Counted from the stretch's first letter, positions 44,761 through 53,953 are shown. The stretch: 64,000 nt of DNA from Altererythrobacter sp. XM-24bin4 (GCA_003149575.1 QCWG01000001.1:401183-465182), one strand, 5' to 3'. Program-made: numbers and translations. The notes: a model not told the origin generated them from the letters alone.

Positions 44761-46113
44761 ATGCGTTTATTCTGCCATTTTGCGGCCCTCATCGCCGCGC
44801 TTACCTGGGCAATCCAGCCGGTTTCGGCGCAATCCGTCCTGCGCGATGCCGAAACAGAGGCGTTGCTTAATGACATGGCTGCGCCGCTGGTTGACGCGGC
44901 CGGGCTTGCACCGGGCAATGTCGATATTGTCCTGATCAATGACCCGTCGATCAACGCTTTCGTAGCAGGCGGCCAAGCCGTCTACATACATACCGGGCTA
45001 ATCAATGCGGCTGATACCGCCAATGAAGTGCAAGGCGTGATTGCGCACGAGCTGGGCCATATTACCGGCGGCCACATCAACCGTTTTGAAGAAGGCATGT
45101 CGGCGGCCGGGAATATCTCGATCCTGAGCCTGTTGCTGGGCGTTGGTGCGGCATTAGCGGGCGCCGGAGAAGCCGGCATCGGCATCATGCAAGCGGGTCA
45201 ACGCGCGGCACTGGGCAAGTTTCTGGCCTTCAACCGTGTGCAAGAAGCATCCGCAGACGCTGCTGGTGCGCAATATCTGTCAGACGCAGGCCTTTCAGGG
45301 CGCGGGTCGCTCGCATTCTTTGGCAAGCTGCTTAATCAGGAATTTCGTTACTATCGACGTCAGGACGATGAGGCCGCTTTCACCCGCACTCACCCTTTGT
45401 CCGGCGATCGTATCGCTCGCCTGCGCGAGGTTTATCAGCGTGATCCGGCGTGGGACGCGCCCGACGACGAGGAAATTCAGCAGCGTTTCATGCGGGTCAA
45501 GGCAAAGCTATATGGCTATCTTTCGACGCCAGAGCGAACACTGCGATCGTTCCCCGAATACGATACCAGCGTGCCTGCGCGCTATGCTCGCGCCTATGCC
45601 TATCACAAGAGCGCGTTCGTCGACAAAGCGCTCGCGGAAACCAATGCTCTGCTGGAGAGTGATCCCCAGAACCCATATTTCTATGAACTGAAAGGGCAGG
45701 TCCTGCTTGAATCCGGCAAGCCAGATGAAGCGCTGACCTATCTGCGTAGCGCGACCAGTCTCAGCCGCAACGAGCCGCTCATTGCCTCGATATTCGGGCA
45801 CGCGTTGATCGCGACCGAGAATCAGGAGAACTTCAACGAAGCCGAACGCGTGCTGCGCGCAGCCGTAGCGCGTGATCGGTTTAATCCATTCGCTTGGTAT
45901 CAATTGGGCGTAGTTTATGCGGCGCGAGGAGATATGCCGCGCGCGCGCCTTGCAAGTGCAGAGCAACAAGTCATGCGCCGCAACTATCCGGAAGCGCTGC
46001 GAAGCGCGCAAGCAGCAGAAGCCGGGCTTGAGCCCGGAACGCCAGACTGGATTCGAGCGCAAGACATTTCGCTGCAAGCCAGGGCCGAGCTTGAGCGACT
46101 TCGGGATCGATAA
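44761..46113 (+). CDS. M48 family metalloprotease with TPR domain (BepA-like)
   Basis: A 450-aa periplasmic protease and chaperone. A signal peptide ends near VSAQS (residue 24); zinc motif HELGH is at 96-100 and the third ligand lies in ASADAAG. The C-terminal half (about 260-445) is a tetratricopeptide array. The architecture equals BepA/YfgC, which degrades or assists stalled outer-membrane beta-barrel and LPS-assembly proteins. Followed by a thiol oxidoreductase gene and a second metalloprotease, forming an envelope-quality cluster. Confidence 0.93.
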   Translation: MRLFCHFAALIAALTWAIQPVSAQSVLRDAETEALLNDMAAPLVDAAGLAPGNVDIVLINDPSINAFVAGGQAVYIHTGLINAADTANEVQGVIAHELGHITGGHINRFEEGMSAAGNISILSLLLGVGAALAGAGEAGIGIMQAGQRAALGKFLAFNRVQEASADAAGAQYLSDAGLSGRGSLAFFGKLLNQEFRYYRRQDDEAAFTRTHPLSGDRIARLREVYQRDPAWDAPDDEEIQQRFMRVKAKLYGYLSTPERTLRSFPEYDTSVPARYARAYAYHKSAFVDKALAETNALLESDPQNPYFYELKGQVLLESGKPDEALTYLRSATSLSRNEPLIASIFGHALIATENQENFNEAERVLRAAVARDRFNPFAWYQLGVVYAARGDMPRARLASAEQQVMRRNYPEALRSAQAAEAGLEPGTPDWIRAQDISLQARAELERLRDR

Positions 46114-46143
46114 GTCGCCAGGCCAAGGGCTCAATTTCGGGAA

Positions 46144-46851
46144 ATGAAAATGGAATCGCGAACTTCCTCTTTTTTGATCACCGCGGCGATCGCATTGATA
46201 TTCGGCTTTGCCGGATCGGCGGCCTTCAATGCCACTGGCCTGGGTGATGAGCGAACCAAGGAATACCTGCTTTCGAACCCGGAGATTCTCCCGCAGATGG
46301 CGGAGGCATATCAGCGGCAGGAGGCAGAGCGACGCTTGGCCGGCATCGCTGAACAGGTGATGGGCAACTTCCCCGGAGCGGTGCTTGGAAACCCGGAGGG
46401 GTCAAAGGTTCTGGTCAAATTCACAGACTACAATTGCGGGTTCTGCGGCGCCAGCCGGCCTGACATTGACCGACTGATTGCCGAAGATCCCGAGCTAAAA
46501 GTTGTCATCCGCGAATGGCCAATTTTCCGCGGCAGCGAGGTCGCTTCGCGAATGGGTCTGGCGGCAGCCAAGCAAGGCAAATTTGCAGAATTCCACGACG
46601 CCATGTTCGAGCTAGCGCCGGCGACACCGGAAAGCGTCGAACAAGCTGCCACCCAAGCCGGAATGGATATCGAGCGGGCGCGCGTGGACATGGCCGGCGA
46701 AGATATTTCAACCGAGATTGCCAAGAACAATGCGCTCGCTGCGCAGCTTGGCTTTGGCGGTACGCCCAGCTGGGTCACCAGCAACTCGGCTTTCGAAGGC
46801 GCAGTTGGCTATGCCGCGCTCAAAGATGCGGTCGATAACGCAGGTACATAA
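46144..46851 (+). CDS. DsbA family thiol:disulfide oxidoreductase
   Basis: A 235-aa periplasmic thioredoxin-fold protein with an N-terminal hydrophobic anchor or signal (about 10-32). The active site is Cys98-Gly-Phe-Cys101 in DYNCGFCGAS, and the cis-proline loop is GGTPSWV. The N-terminal extension and CGFC site resemble the DsbA-like family often called Com1/BdbD-type or copper-sensitivity ScsC. It would form or isomerise disulfides in exported proteins and sits between two M48 protease genes. Confidence 0.92.
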   Translation: MKMESRTSSFLITAAIALIFGFAGSAAFNATGLGDERTKEYLLSNPEILPQMAEAYQRQEAERRLAGIAEQVMGNFPGAVLGNPEGSKVLVKFTDYNCGFCGASRPDIDRLIAEDPELKVVIREWPIFRGSEVASRMGLAAAKQGKFAEFHDAMFELAPATPESVEQAATQAGMDIERARVDMAGEDISTEIAKNNALAAQLGFGGTPSWVTSNSAFEGAVGYAALKDAVDNAGT

Positions 46852-46854
46852 GCA

Positions 46855-47835
46855 TTGGTTTCGCGCACTTGCCTTGGATTAACAGTCTTCGCCTGCGTAT
46901 TTCTTCCGCAGCCCGCCATTGCCGATGATGCCGACGATGGCCCGCAAAGGCGCGCCGCCCAATCCGTTTTCCAGCAAAGGCTCGAGCAGGATCAAAAGCT
47001 GCAAGATATTGGCTGGAAGCTGGTTTCGGGTAATGCGAAATTTTGCGCCAATTCAATACCATCAATCGGCCTGCAGTTGCACGATATGGCCAGTTATGGA
47101 CGGCCTGACGCAGTGCGGGAGCTGCTCGGCATCAGCGGCGATATCGCGGTTCTGACGGCAGCTGCAGGCTCGCCGTCTGCGCAAGCAGGTCTCACGGCCA
47201 ATCAGCATGTCACAGCTATCGCCGGGGTTGATCCGCATACATGGCTAAGCGAGGCTAGAAGCGATTGGCAGCGGACCAAGCGGATGCACGATTGGATTGA
47301 TCAGCGCGTTAAGGAAGATGGATCAGTCACTCTGACGCTTGCTGAGGGCAAAGATGTTACGCTTGAACCTGTGCTCGCCTGTGCGTCCCGGTTCGAGTTG
47401 AGCGGCGAAAACAAGGGCGCAATGGCCGAGGGAAGCCGCGTGATCCTGGGGTATCATTTCCCCGGCTTCGCCTATCCCGAAGAAGAGTTGGCAGCGGCCA
47501 TAGCGCATGAATTGGCGCACAACGTTTTGCACCATCGCGATTGGCTGGACGCAAACGGCAGAAGCCGCAGCAATGTCCGGCTGACAGAACGCGAAGCTGA
47601 CCGTTTGATGCCGTGGTTGCTAGCCAATGCAGGCTATGATCCCGCTGCTGCAACGCGTTTCATGAAGCGTTGGGGACCGATCCACGACGGCGGCATCTTC
47701 CGCAAACGCACGCATGATGGCTGGGATGAGCGGGTCGAGTTCATCGAAGCAGAACGCGCGCTAATTGAGGGGTTGCAGCAAGAAGAGGGTGTCGACTGGC
47801 GCAGGCATTTCACACGCGAGATCACGACGCTTTAA
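46855..47835 (+). CDS. M48-type metalloprotease with PDZ-like region, secreted
   Basis: A 326-aa exported protein starting at a TTG three bases after the DsbA-like stop; a signal peptide ends near AIADD (residue 23). A PDZ-like segment (AGSPSAQAGLTANQHVTAI, about 105-123) precedes the zinc site HELAH at 218-222 and a likely third ligand in READRLMPW. Unlike BepA it has no TPR array. The close spacing and shared topic suggest a common operon for proteolysis in the periplasm. Confidence 0.8.
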   Translation: MVSRTCLGLTVFACVFLPQPAIADDADDGPQRRAAQSVFQQRLEQDQKLQDIGWKLVSGNAKFCANSIPSIGLQLHDMASYGRPDAVRELLGISGDIAVLTAAAGSPSAQAGLTANQHVTAIAGVDPHTWLSEARSDWQRTKRMHDWIDQRVKEDGSVTLTLAEGKDVTLEPVLACASRFELSGENKGAMAEGSRVILGYHFPGFAYPEEELAAAIAHELAHNVLHHRDWLDANGRSRSNVRLTEREADRLMPWLLANAGYDPAAATRFMKRWGPIHDGGIFRKRTHDGWDERVEFIEAERALIEGLQQEEGVDWRRHFTREITTL

Positions 47836-47884
47836 CGAGCAGGACAAGCTCCTCGCTCAGCGCGCAATCCCGGCCAAACTGCAC

Positions 47885-48493
47885 TCAATCGTCGATCACC
47901 TTGGCGTACATAGAGTTGATCGGCCTCTCCATGACCCGGCGGACCATTGGTTCAAAGAAGTCCAGCGGCGCGCTTTCATAATTCGCGTCAAACGCTGCCT
48001 GATCGTACTTCTCGCAAAACTCTGCGCATGCTTCAAAATGCGGATTCCCGCGATATTGCTCACGGATATTCTGATCCATGCCGACGTGGTGGAAATAGAA
48101 ATAGCCCTGGAAGGCACCGTGCTTTTCGCAAATCCAGTGGTCCCGCTCGGAAACGAACGGTTTCAGAATCGCTGCGGCAACATCAGGATGGTTATAGGTG
48201 CCGAGTGTATCGCCAATGTCATGCAGCAATGCCATTACAACGTAGCGCTCATCCCGCCCGTCACGATGCGCGCGCGTCGCGGTCTGCAAGGAATGCTCCA
48301 GCCGGCAGATCGGAAATCCGCCAAAATCACCTTTGAGCAGTTTCAGATGATCGAGCACACGATCGGCCACGCCCTTCGCGAATTTGCGATACTCACCGCC
48401 GATAATCGCCCAGTCTTCAGTTGTACCTTGCTTCATCTCGCTGAATTTGGCGCGCTCGTGACTGGCTGCGTCCGGATGCTCAACAGTTGCCAT
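47885..48493 (-). CDS. HD-domain protein, PhnZ/MIOX-like
   Basis: A 202-aa HD-superfamily protein. Metal ligands appear in RLEHSLQTATRA, LLHDIGD and a distal YNHPDVAA, with further His in HHVGM. The pattern HSLQTAT...LLHDIGD is that of the HD-domain oxygenase branch (PhnZ, MIOX) and of small uncharacterised phosphohydrolases. Start at 48493, preceded by GGAGAGG. Orphan position, convergent with the protease gene and divergent from the histidine kinase gene. Whether it cleaves phosphoesters or oxidises a substrate is undecided. Confidence 0.75.
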   Translation of the reverse strand: MATVEHPDAASHERAKFSEMKQGTTEDWAIIGGEYRKFAKGVADRVLDHLKLLKGDFGGFPICRLEHSLQTATRAHRDGRDERYVVMALLHDIGDTLGTYNHPDVAAAILKPFVSERDHWICEKHGAFQGYFYFHHVGMDQNIREQYRGNPHFEACAEFCEKYDQAAFDANYESAPLDFFEPMVRRVMERPINSMYAKVIDD

Positions 48494-48589
48494 GATTCCT
48501 CTCCTTGCCGTCCAGCAGTGTAGCGCGCGCGACGGCAAGCGGCAAAACAAATGGCACCTTGCCTATCAAATCGGCTAAGAGGGAGAGGT

Positions 48590-49816
48590 ATGTCGGTGCT
48601 ACCCTTCCAACCCACGCCGTTCTTTGCCAATAAGAACAAGGCGTTCTGGAACCTTCAGCTTGCAGGCTGGGGCGGCGCATTTTTGCTGCGCGCAGCCGCG
48701 GCAATTGCCAACGGCCAACCACTCGATCTTTTAGCCGTGATAATTGTGACCACGATCACCGGATTTTCGATCAGTCTGATCCTGTCCGTGGTCTACCGGC
48801 AATTGATCAGCAAGCAGCCCTTCGTCACATGGGGTTTGACGATGATCGCGCTGCTTTTGGGGGTTGCGCTTTACGCTTCGATGGAAACATGGGTGCACGG
48901 CATTTACAGTGCAGGCATTGTCGAAAGCACATTCGCGCAGCGGTTTATCGGCTTCGTCTACATTCCCGCAACGTTGCTGGGCGGTTGGACTGCGCTTTAT
49001 TTCGCAATGAACTATTTTTTGACGGTCGAAGAACAAGCCGACCGTTTGGAGCGCCTGGAAGCGCAGGCCACCAGTGCGCAGCTAGCCATGCTGCGCTACC
49101 AGCTTAATCCGCACTTTCTGTTCAACACACTGAATTCGATCAGCACGCTGGTTCTTCTTAAACAAACCGAGCCTGCCAATGCGATGCTATCCCGCCTATC
49201 CGCATTTCTGCGGCACACGTTGATCATGGAACCGGGCAGCATTGTGACTCTGGCGCAAGAGATGGAAACCTTACAGCTCTACCTCGACATCGAACGCATG
49301 CGCTTCGAAGACAGGCTGCGTACGGAATTCACAATCGATGACGAAGCAAATGGCGCCCTTTTGCCTTCGATGTTGCTGCAGCCATTGGTAGAAAACGCCG
49401 TCAAATATGCCGTCTCTCCGCAAGAAGAAGGCGCGCGGATCGATCTGACTGCCAAGGTAAGTAACGGGCGGCTCAAGATCGAAGTCTCAGACACCGGGCC
49501 CGGCGTGAATGGGCCGCGCCAAGGCAGTCTGCTCGAGCTTGCAAAACAAAACGCCCAGCAAACCACGTCCACCGGGGTTGGGCTGGCGAACATCCGCAAT
49601 CGCTTGATGCAGGCCTATGGCGACAATCACCAGTTCCGGACCAGCTCCGGTTCAGGTGGCGGATTTATTGTCACGATCGATATCCCGTTTGAAACCGCTG
49701 AAGAGGAGGCGGCCGAAACCGCTCAAGAATCAGCCCCCGCACAGCTGGCAAGTCCGGCACAGCAATCAACCACCGCGCCCTTTGCCCCCGGGCGCCCATT
49801 GGAATCCAACGCATGA
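48590..49816 (+). CDS. Sensor histidine kinase, LytS/AlgZ type
   Basis: A 408-aa membrane kinase: about four hydrophobic helices (20-40, 48-70, 82-100 and 115-140), a short coiled linker (EEQADRLERLEAQ), the His_kinase motif NPHFLFNTLN with the phospho-accepting His, then the ATPase lid (LVENAVKYAV, DTGPGVNG, GVGLANIRNRL). The tail of about 40 residues is Ala/Pro/Gln-rich. The start has a GAGGGAGAGGT site. Its stop overlaps the regulator gene (ATGA). The stimulus is unknown. Confidence 0.93.
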   Translation: MSVLPFQPTPFFANKNKAFWNLQLAGWGGAFLLRAAAAIANGQPLDLLAVIIVTTITGFSISLILSVVYRQLISKQPFVTWGLTMIALLLGVALYASMETWVHGIYSAGIVESTFAQRFIGFVYIPATLLGGWTALYFAMNYFLTVEEQADRLERLEAQATSAQLAMLRYQLNPHFLFNTLNSISTLVLLKQTEPANAMLSRLSAFLRHTLIMEPGSIVTLAQEMETLQLYLDIERMRFEDRLRTEFTIDDEANGALLPSMLLQPLVENAVKYAVSPQEEGARIDLTAKVSNGRLKIEVSDTGPGVNGPRQGSLLELAKQNAQQTTSTGVGLANIRNRLMQAYGDNHQFRTSSGSGGGFIVTIDIPFETAEEEAAETAQESAPAQLASPAQQSTTAPFAPGRPLESNA

Positions 49817-50610
49817 CTATTCGCACAATGCTTGTCGATGATGAGAAGCTTGCCATTCAAGGCCTCCGGCTGAGGCTGGAACCATTCGCGGACATCGAAG
49901 TGATCGCAACTTGCGCCAACGGGCGTGAAGCGATTCGCAGGATCAAGACCGAGAAGCCCGATCTTGTGTTTCTGGACATACAAATGCCCGGCTTTGACGG
50001 CTTCGGCGTGGTCAAGGGTGTGATGGAGATCGAGCCGCCATTGTTCGTGTTTGTCACAGCCTATGAAGAGCATGCTATTCGTGCATTCGAAGCCAATGCC
50101 GTCAACTATCTGATGAAGCCGGTCGATCCCGACAAGCTTGCGGACACGGTTGAGCGCGTGCGCCAGCGTTTAGCCGAGAAAAAATCTGCCGAGGAAGCTG
50201 ACAAGCTCAAGAATGTCCTCGCACAGGTGGCTCCGGATCAGGCGCAAGCCATGGACGAAGGCGAGACTGAAACAAGCGACCGCTTCGAGAAGCTGATCAA
50301 TGTGAAAGATCAGGGCCGCATTTTCCGCGTTGAAGTCGATACAATCGAGCGGATCGAGGCGGCTGGCGACTATATGGTGATCTATACCGCAGAGAATTCT
50401 CGGATCCTGCGCGAGACGATGAAGGATCTTGAGCGCCGGCTGGATCCCCGCACCTTCCAGCGCGTGCACCGCAGCTGGATCGTCAATCTCGATCAAGTGC
50501 GCCAGGTGAAGCCGCACACGAACGGTGAATGCTTCCTGGTGCTGGAATCCGGCGCCGAGGTGAAAGTCTCGCGTTCCTATCGCGACGTCGTGGCGCGTTT
50601 CGTTCACTGA
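49813..50610 (+). CDS. LytTR-type response regulator
   Basis: A 265-aa two-component regulator: receiver domain (1-120; VDDE at 8-11, phospho-acceptor Asp55 in FLDIQMPG, Lys in LMKPVD) and C-terminal LytTR DNA-binding domain (about 160-262, RVHRSWIVNLDQV). Partner of the kinase just upstream. LytTR regulators usually act on a few nearby promoters. The nadC start overlaps its TGA (TGATG), which may be incidental operon packing. Confidence 0.95.
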   Translation: MTIRTMLVDDEKLAIQGLRLRLEPFADIEVIATCANGREAIRRIKTEKPDLVFLDIQMPGFDGFGVVKGVMEIEPPLFVFVTAYEEHAIRAFEANAVNYLMKPVDPDKLADTVERVRQRLAEKKSAEEADKLKNVLAQVAPDQAQAMDEGETETSDRFEKLINVKDQGRIFRVEVDTIERIEAAGDYMVIYTAENSRILRETMKDLERRLDPRTFQRVHRSWIVNLDQVRQVKPHTNGECFLVLESGAEVKVSRSYRDVVARFVH

Positions 50611-51470
50611 TGGCGTTTGAACTCGAGGGTTTTGATCTCGACGCATTCGTGCGCGAGACTTTGGCCGAAGACCTTGGCGAGGGCCTTCCTGACGGCGGGC
50701 GCGACGTCACTTCGGAAAGCGTGATCCCGGCAGACGCGCGCTTTTCCGGCGCGATGGATAGCCGCGATGCAATCATCGTTGCAGGCCTGCCGATTGCCGA
50801 GGCATTTTTCCTGGCACTGGATCCCGGGATGGAGATCGAGCTGTTGGTGCAGGATGGTGATGCGGTTGAACCCGGCACCGATCTGATGCGCCTTTCCGGT
50901 AATGCGCGTGCCATGCTGACTGCAGAGCGCAGCGCACTCAACACTGTGCAGCATTTGTCCGGCATCGCCACTATGGTGCACGAATATGTGGTCACAATGG
51001 ACAACCCCGATTGCACTTTGCTGGATACTCGCAAGACAATCCCCGGCCTGCGTTACCTTGAGAAATACGCGGTGCGCATGGGTGGTGGCAGCAACCACCG
51101 CATGGGGCTGTGGGATGCAGCCATGATCAAGGACAACCATGTGCTGGTCGCTGGCAAGGTCGGCGAAGCGGTGCGCCGCGCAGTCGCAGCTGGCGTGAAA
51201 GAGATCATCTGCGAAGTTGATCGGATCGACCAGATCGAGCCCGCTTTGGAAGCTGGCGCCACCCGCCTTCTGCTCGACAATATGGAGCCATCTACACTAC
51301 GCGAAGCAGTAGCGCTGGTTGCTGGCCGCGTTCCAACCGAGGCAAGCGGCGGGATTAATCTTGATACAATCAAGGCCAAGGCGGCAACGGGCGTGAACTA
51401 TGTTTCTGTCGGCCGCCTAACCCAAAGTGCGCCTGCCGCCGATATCGGGCTCGATTTCACGCCGTTATGA
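50610..51470 (+). CDS. nadC: Nicotinate-nucleotide diphosphorylase (carboxylating)
   Basis: Quinolinate phosphoribosyltransferase, final step from quinolinate to nicotinate mononucleotide in NAD synthesis. 286 aa from the ATG at 50610. Family motifs are AERSALNTVQHLSGIAT, LDTRKTIPGLRYLEKYA, GGGSNHRMGLWDAAMIKDNH and the C-terminal barrel strands EASGGINLDTI and YVSVGRLT. It is translationally coupled to the response regulator upstream and overlaps the ATG of a decayed RNase T2 gene downstream. Confidence 0.96.
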   Translation: MAFELEGFDLDAFVRETLAEDLGEGLPDGGRDVTSESVIPADARFSGAMDSRDAIIVAGLPIAEAFFLALDPGMEIELLVQDGDAVEPGTDLMRLSGNARAMLTAERSALNTVQHLSGIATMVHEYVVTMDNPDCTLLDTRKTIPGLRYLEKYAVRMGGGSNHRMGLWDAAMIKDNHVLVAGKVGEAVRRAVAAGVKEIICEVDRIDQIEPALEAGATRLLLDNMEPSTLREAVALVAGRVPTEASGGINLDTIKAKAATGVNYVSVGRLTQSAPAADIGLDFTPL

Positions 51471-51856
51471 AGAAGTGACTTTGGCCTGCCGTTGCATTGC
51501 TCGGCCTGCCCACACAAACAATCACTCAGGCCTATCAATGCCGCATGCCGCAATGGGTCAGCGTGCCTCAGATGCGCGCGGATGGGCCAACACGCACGGT
51601 CTCCGTCACTGGCTACACACTCGCGCTGAGCTGGAGCCCCGAGTTCTGCAAGGGGCGCAAGACGGATGCGCGCCAGCGCACGCAGTGTTCGGGTCGCAAT
51701 GGCCGCTTTGGCCTTATCGTGCGCGGCTTGTGGCCCGATGGATGCAGCACCTGACCGCAGTGGTGCCCCACGCAGCGGGTCATCAGTCAGGCTGAGGCAC
51801 GCAAGAATATGTGCATGACGCCCTCGGCCCAGCTGATCGCGCGGCAAGAGGGCTGA
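51467..51856 (+). pseudogene. Decayed ribonuclease T2 gene
   Basis: One frame starting at an ATG overlapping the nadC stop (ATGA) shows a signal-peptide-like stretch (LWPAVALLGLP), GYTLALSWSPEFCKG, then GRFGLIVRGLWPDG, PQWCPTQR and NMCMTPSAQLIARQ. This is an RNase T2 family backbone. The catalytic His of the HGLWP motif is Arg here, an in-frame TGA occurs at codon 4 and another at 51752, and the frame ends before the second active-site motif (normally WxKHG). Three independent lesions make this a pseudogene. The preserved start overlap shows it was once coupled to nadC. Confidence 0.85.
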
Positions 51857-51859
51857 CGA

Positions 51860-52315
51860 TCACCGCCGCGCCTTGAAGAAATCGCGTAATATTTCAGCAG
51901 CTTCTGTTTCGCCCATACCCGAATAGACCTCTGGTCTATGTAGCGCTTGCGGATGTTCGAACACGCGCGCGCCGTGTTCCACGGCTCCACCTTTGGGATC
52001 GCTCGCAGCGTAGTAGAGCTTGCCAATGCGAGCATGGCTGATCGCACCCGCACACATCGCGCAAGGCTCCAGCGTGACATAAAGATCGCAGTCTGTCAGC
52101 CGTTCGCTGCCCAGCTTCACCGCGGCTTCGCGCAAGGCAACAATCTCTGCATGGCCAGTCGGGTCAGGCGGGGTGCGCGTGCGATTGGCAGCCACGCTGA
52201 GCACTTCATCGCCCTTCATAACTACCGCGCCAATAGGCACTTCGCCTTGCGCCCCGGCCGCACGCGCGGCATCCAGCGCGAGCTGCATTGGGTGAGGAAT
52301 GGGCCACTTGGTCAT
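51860..52315 (-). CDS. tadA: tRNA-specific adenosine deaminase
   Basis: Deaminates A34 to inosine in tRNA-Arg(ACG). 151 aa from the ATG at 52315; the longer open frame has no family similarity. Zinc and catalytic motifs are TGHAEIVAL and LEPCAMCAGA. The C-terminal FEHPQALHRPEV is typical of TadA rather than other nucleoside deaminases. Convergent with the RNase T2 remnant. Confidence 0.93.
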   Translation of the reverse strand: MTKWPIPHPMQLALDAARAAGAQGEVPIGAVVMKGDEVLSVAANRTRTPPDPTGHAEIVALREAAVKLGSERLTDCDLYVTLEPCAMCAGAISHARIGKLYYAASDPKGGAVEHGARVFEHPQALHRPEVYSGMGETEAAEILRDFFKARR

Positions 52316-52357
52316 ATCAAGCGCGCTAGCCGTATGCGCGTCAGGCCGCAACTTTGC

Positions 52358-52386
52358 TTGACGATTCGGGAAGCCCCCGCTATGCG
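52358..52386 (+). promoter_or_regulatory. Sigma-70-type promoter for rpmB
   Basis: TTGACG (-35, 52358-52363) and TATGCG (-10, 52381-52386) separated by exactly 17 bp, about 97 bp before the rpmB start codon. Spacing and -35 box fit a strong housekeeping promoter. Confidence 0.6.
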
Positions 52387-52482
52387 CCCGCCTTCGCGGG
52401 AAACCAGTGGTTTCAGACCGAATTTTTGATGGCCTGCCGATTCGCATCCAAGGCCAACCATAGAAAACGAACGAGAGATATC

Positions 52483-52773
52483 ATGTCGCGCATTTGCGAA
52501 CTGACCGGCAAAGGTCGCCAGGTAGGTAACAACGTTAGCCACGCTAACAACAAGACCAAGCGGGTGTTCCTGCCAAACCTGCAGAACGTTACGCTGCTGA
52601 GCGAGAAGCTGGGCCGCAGCTTCAAGTTCCGCGTATCAACCAACGGTCTGCGTTCGGTTGAGCACAATGGCGGTTTGGACAACTGGCTCTTGAAGACCAA
52701 GGACGAGAAGCTTTCTGCGCGCGCCGTCAAGGTGAAGCGCGAGCTCAAGAAGGCAGCTAAAGAAGCTGCATAA
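52483..52773 (+). CDS. rpmB: 50S ribosomal protein L28
   Basis: A 96-aa ribosomal protein with the conserved opening [20 protein letters not shown] and [13 protein letters not shown], and a basic C-terminus rich in Lys and Ala. ATG at 52483 follows a GAACGAGAGAT site. It is monocistronic, between its own promoter and a strong terminator. Confidence 0.98.
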   Translation: MSRICELTGKGRQVGNNVSHANNKTKRVFLPNLQNVTLLSEKLGRSFKFRVSTNGLRSVEHNGGLDNWLLKTKDEKLSARAVKVKRELKKAAKEAA

Positions 52774-52810
52774 TCCACTGGTCCCGCAAGGGGCGCAAGT
52801 TGGTCAAAGG

Positions 52811-52838
52811 GCGCGCAGAGAAATCTGCGCGCTTTTTT
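52811..52838 (+). terminator. Rho-independent terminator of rpmB
   Basis: GCGCGCAGA pairs perfectly with TCTGCGCGC around a GAAA tetraloop, followed by six T residues. It lies about 40 bp after the L28 stop and just before the convergent M23 peptidase stop. Confidence 0.95.
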
Positions 52839-52853
52839 GTTGCCGGCTTTGGG

Positions 52854-53753
52854 CTATGCCTCGGGGGCTACAAACAGCAGTGGGTCTAGCCGCGCATCGT
52901 GCCATTTCAGGCTCCAATGCAGATGCGGGCCGGTTGCGCGACCTGACGCGCCGACATTTCCGATATGCTGGCCTTGTGTCACTTGGTCACCTTCGCGCAC
53001 CATCAGGCGCGAGGCATGCAGAAACGCGCTGTTCAATCCGTGCCCGTGATCGATGATCAACAGATTGCCTTCCAGCGAGAAATTGTCCGCCGCCAGAACC
53101 ACAACCCCATCAGCAGGTGCAACGAAGGGCGTGCCCGCGCCCGGGGCAATATCGAGGCCGGAATGATAGCTGCCCGGTTCGCCGCGATAGATGCGCTGCG
53201 AACCGAAACGCCCGGAGATACGGCCCTTGACCGGCCAGATAAAATCCTGCTGCCAGCCGGTTGCGCCGGTGACTTTCTCGCGCGCAACTTTGATTGCCAG
53301 CCATTCGGGCTCGCGCTTCTTCCACCACGCCTCGCTGCTGCCACCGCTGCGCTTGGCAACGTTGACATGCTCGATATTCCACGCCCGCGGAGCCACATCG
53401 ATCTGGCGTTCGATCACGCGGCCGTCTTCAAGCGTGGCCCGAAGGATTGCCGGGCCGGTCGCATCGCGATCAAATGCTGCAAAGAAACGGCCATCCGTTT
53501 CAACGCTTAGCCGCGTATCGCCAAGCGTGGCCAATTCTGTCCCACGCGGCACCAGACCTTTGACCCAGCCGCCTTGAGTCAGTTCCCCGGCGAGTTCAAT
53601 CGCGTCGCGGCCGGTCGAAATCTCGGCATTATCGTTGGGAACAGCCGATGCGACAGCCAAGGTCGGCAGCAGCGGATTCGGTGCATTGTCGCGCGGCGCA
53701 TTCTCGCAGGCTGCAAGCGCCAGCAGTCCAACACCGGCGAGGGCAGACCTCAT
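52854..53753 (-). CDS. M23 family metallopeptidase, lipoprotein
   Basis: A 299-aa cell-wall-type peptidase. Signal with lipobox ALAAC (Cys15). The LytM domain occupies about 170-299, with zinc ligands in HSGLDIA, the HGHGLNSAFLH segment and HLHWSL. The N-terminal half is beta-rich. All Zn/catalytic residues look intact, so it may cut peptidoglycan cross-links rather than act only as an activator. Its start overlaps the DUF2093 stop (ATGA). Confidence 0.93.
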   Translation of the reverse strand: MRSALAGVGLLALAACENAPRDNAPNPLLPTLAVASAVPNDNAEISTGRDAIELAGELTQGGWVKGLVPRGTELATLGDTRLSVETDGRFFAAFDRDATGPAILRATLEDGRVIERQIDVAPRAWNIEHVNVAKRSGGSSEAWWKKREPEWLAIKVAREKVTGATGWQQDFIWPVKGRISGRFGSQRIYRGEPGSYHSGLDIAPGAGTPFVAPADGVVVLAADNFSLEGNLLIIDHGHGLNSAFLHASRLMVREGDQVTQGQHIGNVGASGRATGPHLHWSLKWHDARLDPLLFVAPEA

Positions 53754-53953
53754 GGTTCGGCGGTCAACCGCTTGGTCGCGATTTCGCAGGTCGCATAGGC
53801 TTCCTGATACTCAGCGCTCCAATACCGCAGCTCTTCGAGCTGGATTGCTTCGCCGCTGACCGCGCAACGCACAAAATTGCCTCCGCGCACCACTCTAAAG
53901 GCGCTGGCACCGTAGTGAAGTTTGGCTTCGCCATTTCCGGAATTCATCAACAT
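53750..53953 (-). CDS. DUF2093 domain-containing protein
   Basis: A 67-aa protein matching DUF2093 almost throughout: NSGNGEAKLHYG, FRVVRGGNFVRCAVSGEAI and LEELRYWSAEYQEAYA. The family is small, alphaproteobacterial and of unknown function. Start at 53953 with an AAGGAG site; the longer frame lacks similarity. It lies 36 bp after xseA on the same strand and overlaps the M23 gene. Confidence 0.88.
   Translation of the reverse strand: MLMNSGNGEAKLHYGASAFRVVRGGNFVRCAVSGEAIQLEELRYWSAEYQEAYATCEIATKRLTAEP

Noticed and set aside
51467-51856. TGA recoding (selenocysteine or readthrough) in the RNase T2 frame
   Set aside because: The same gene also lost its catalytic His and its second active-site motif, so ordinary decay explains it better.
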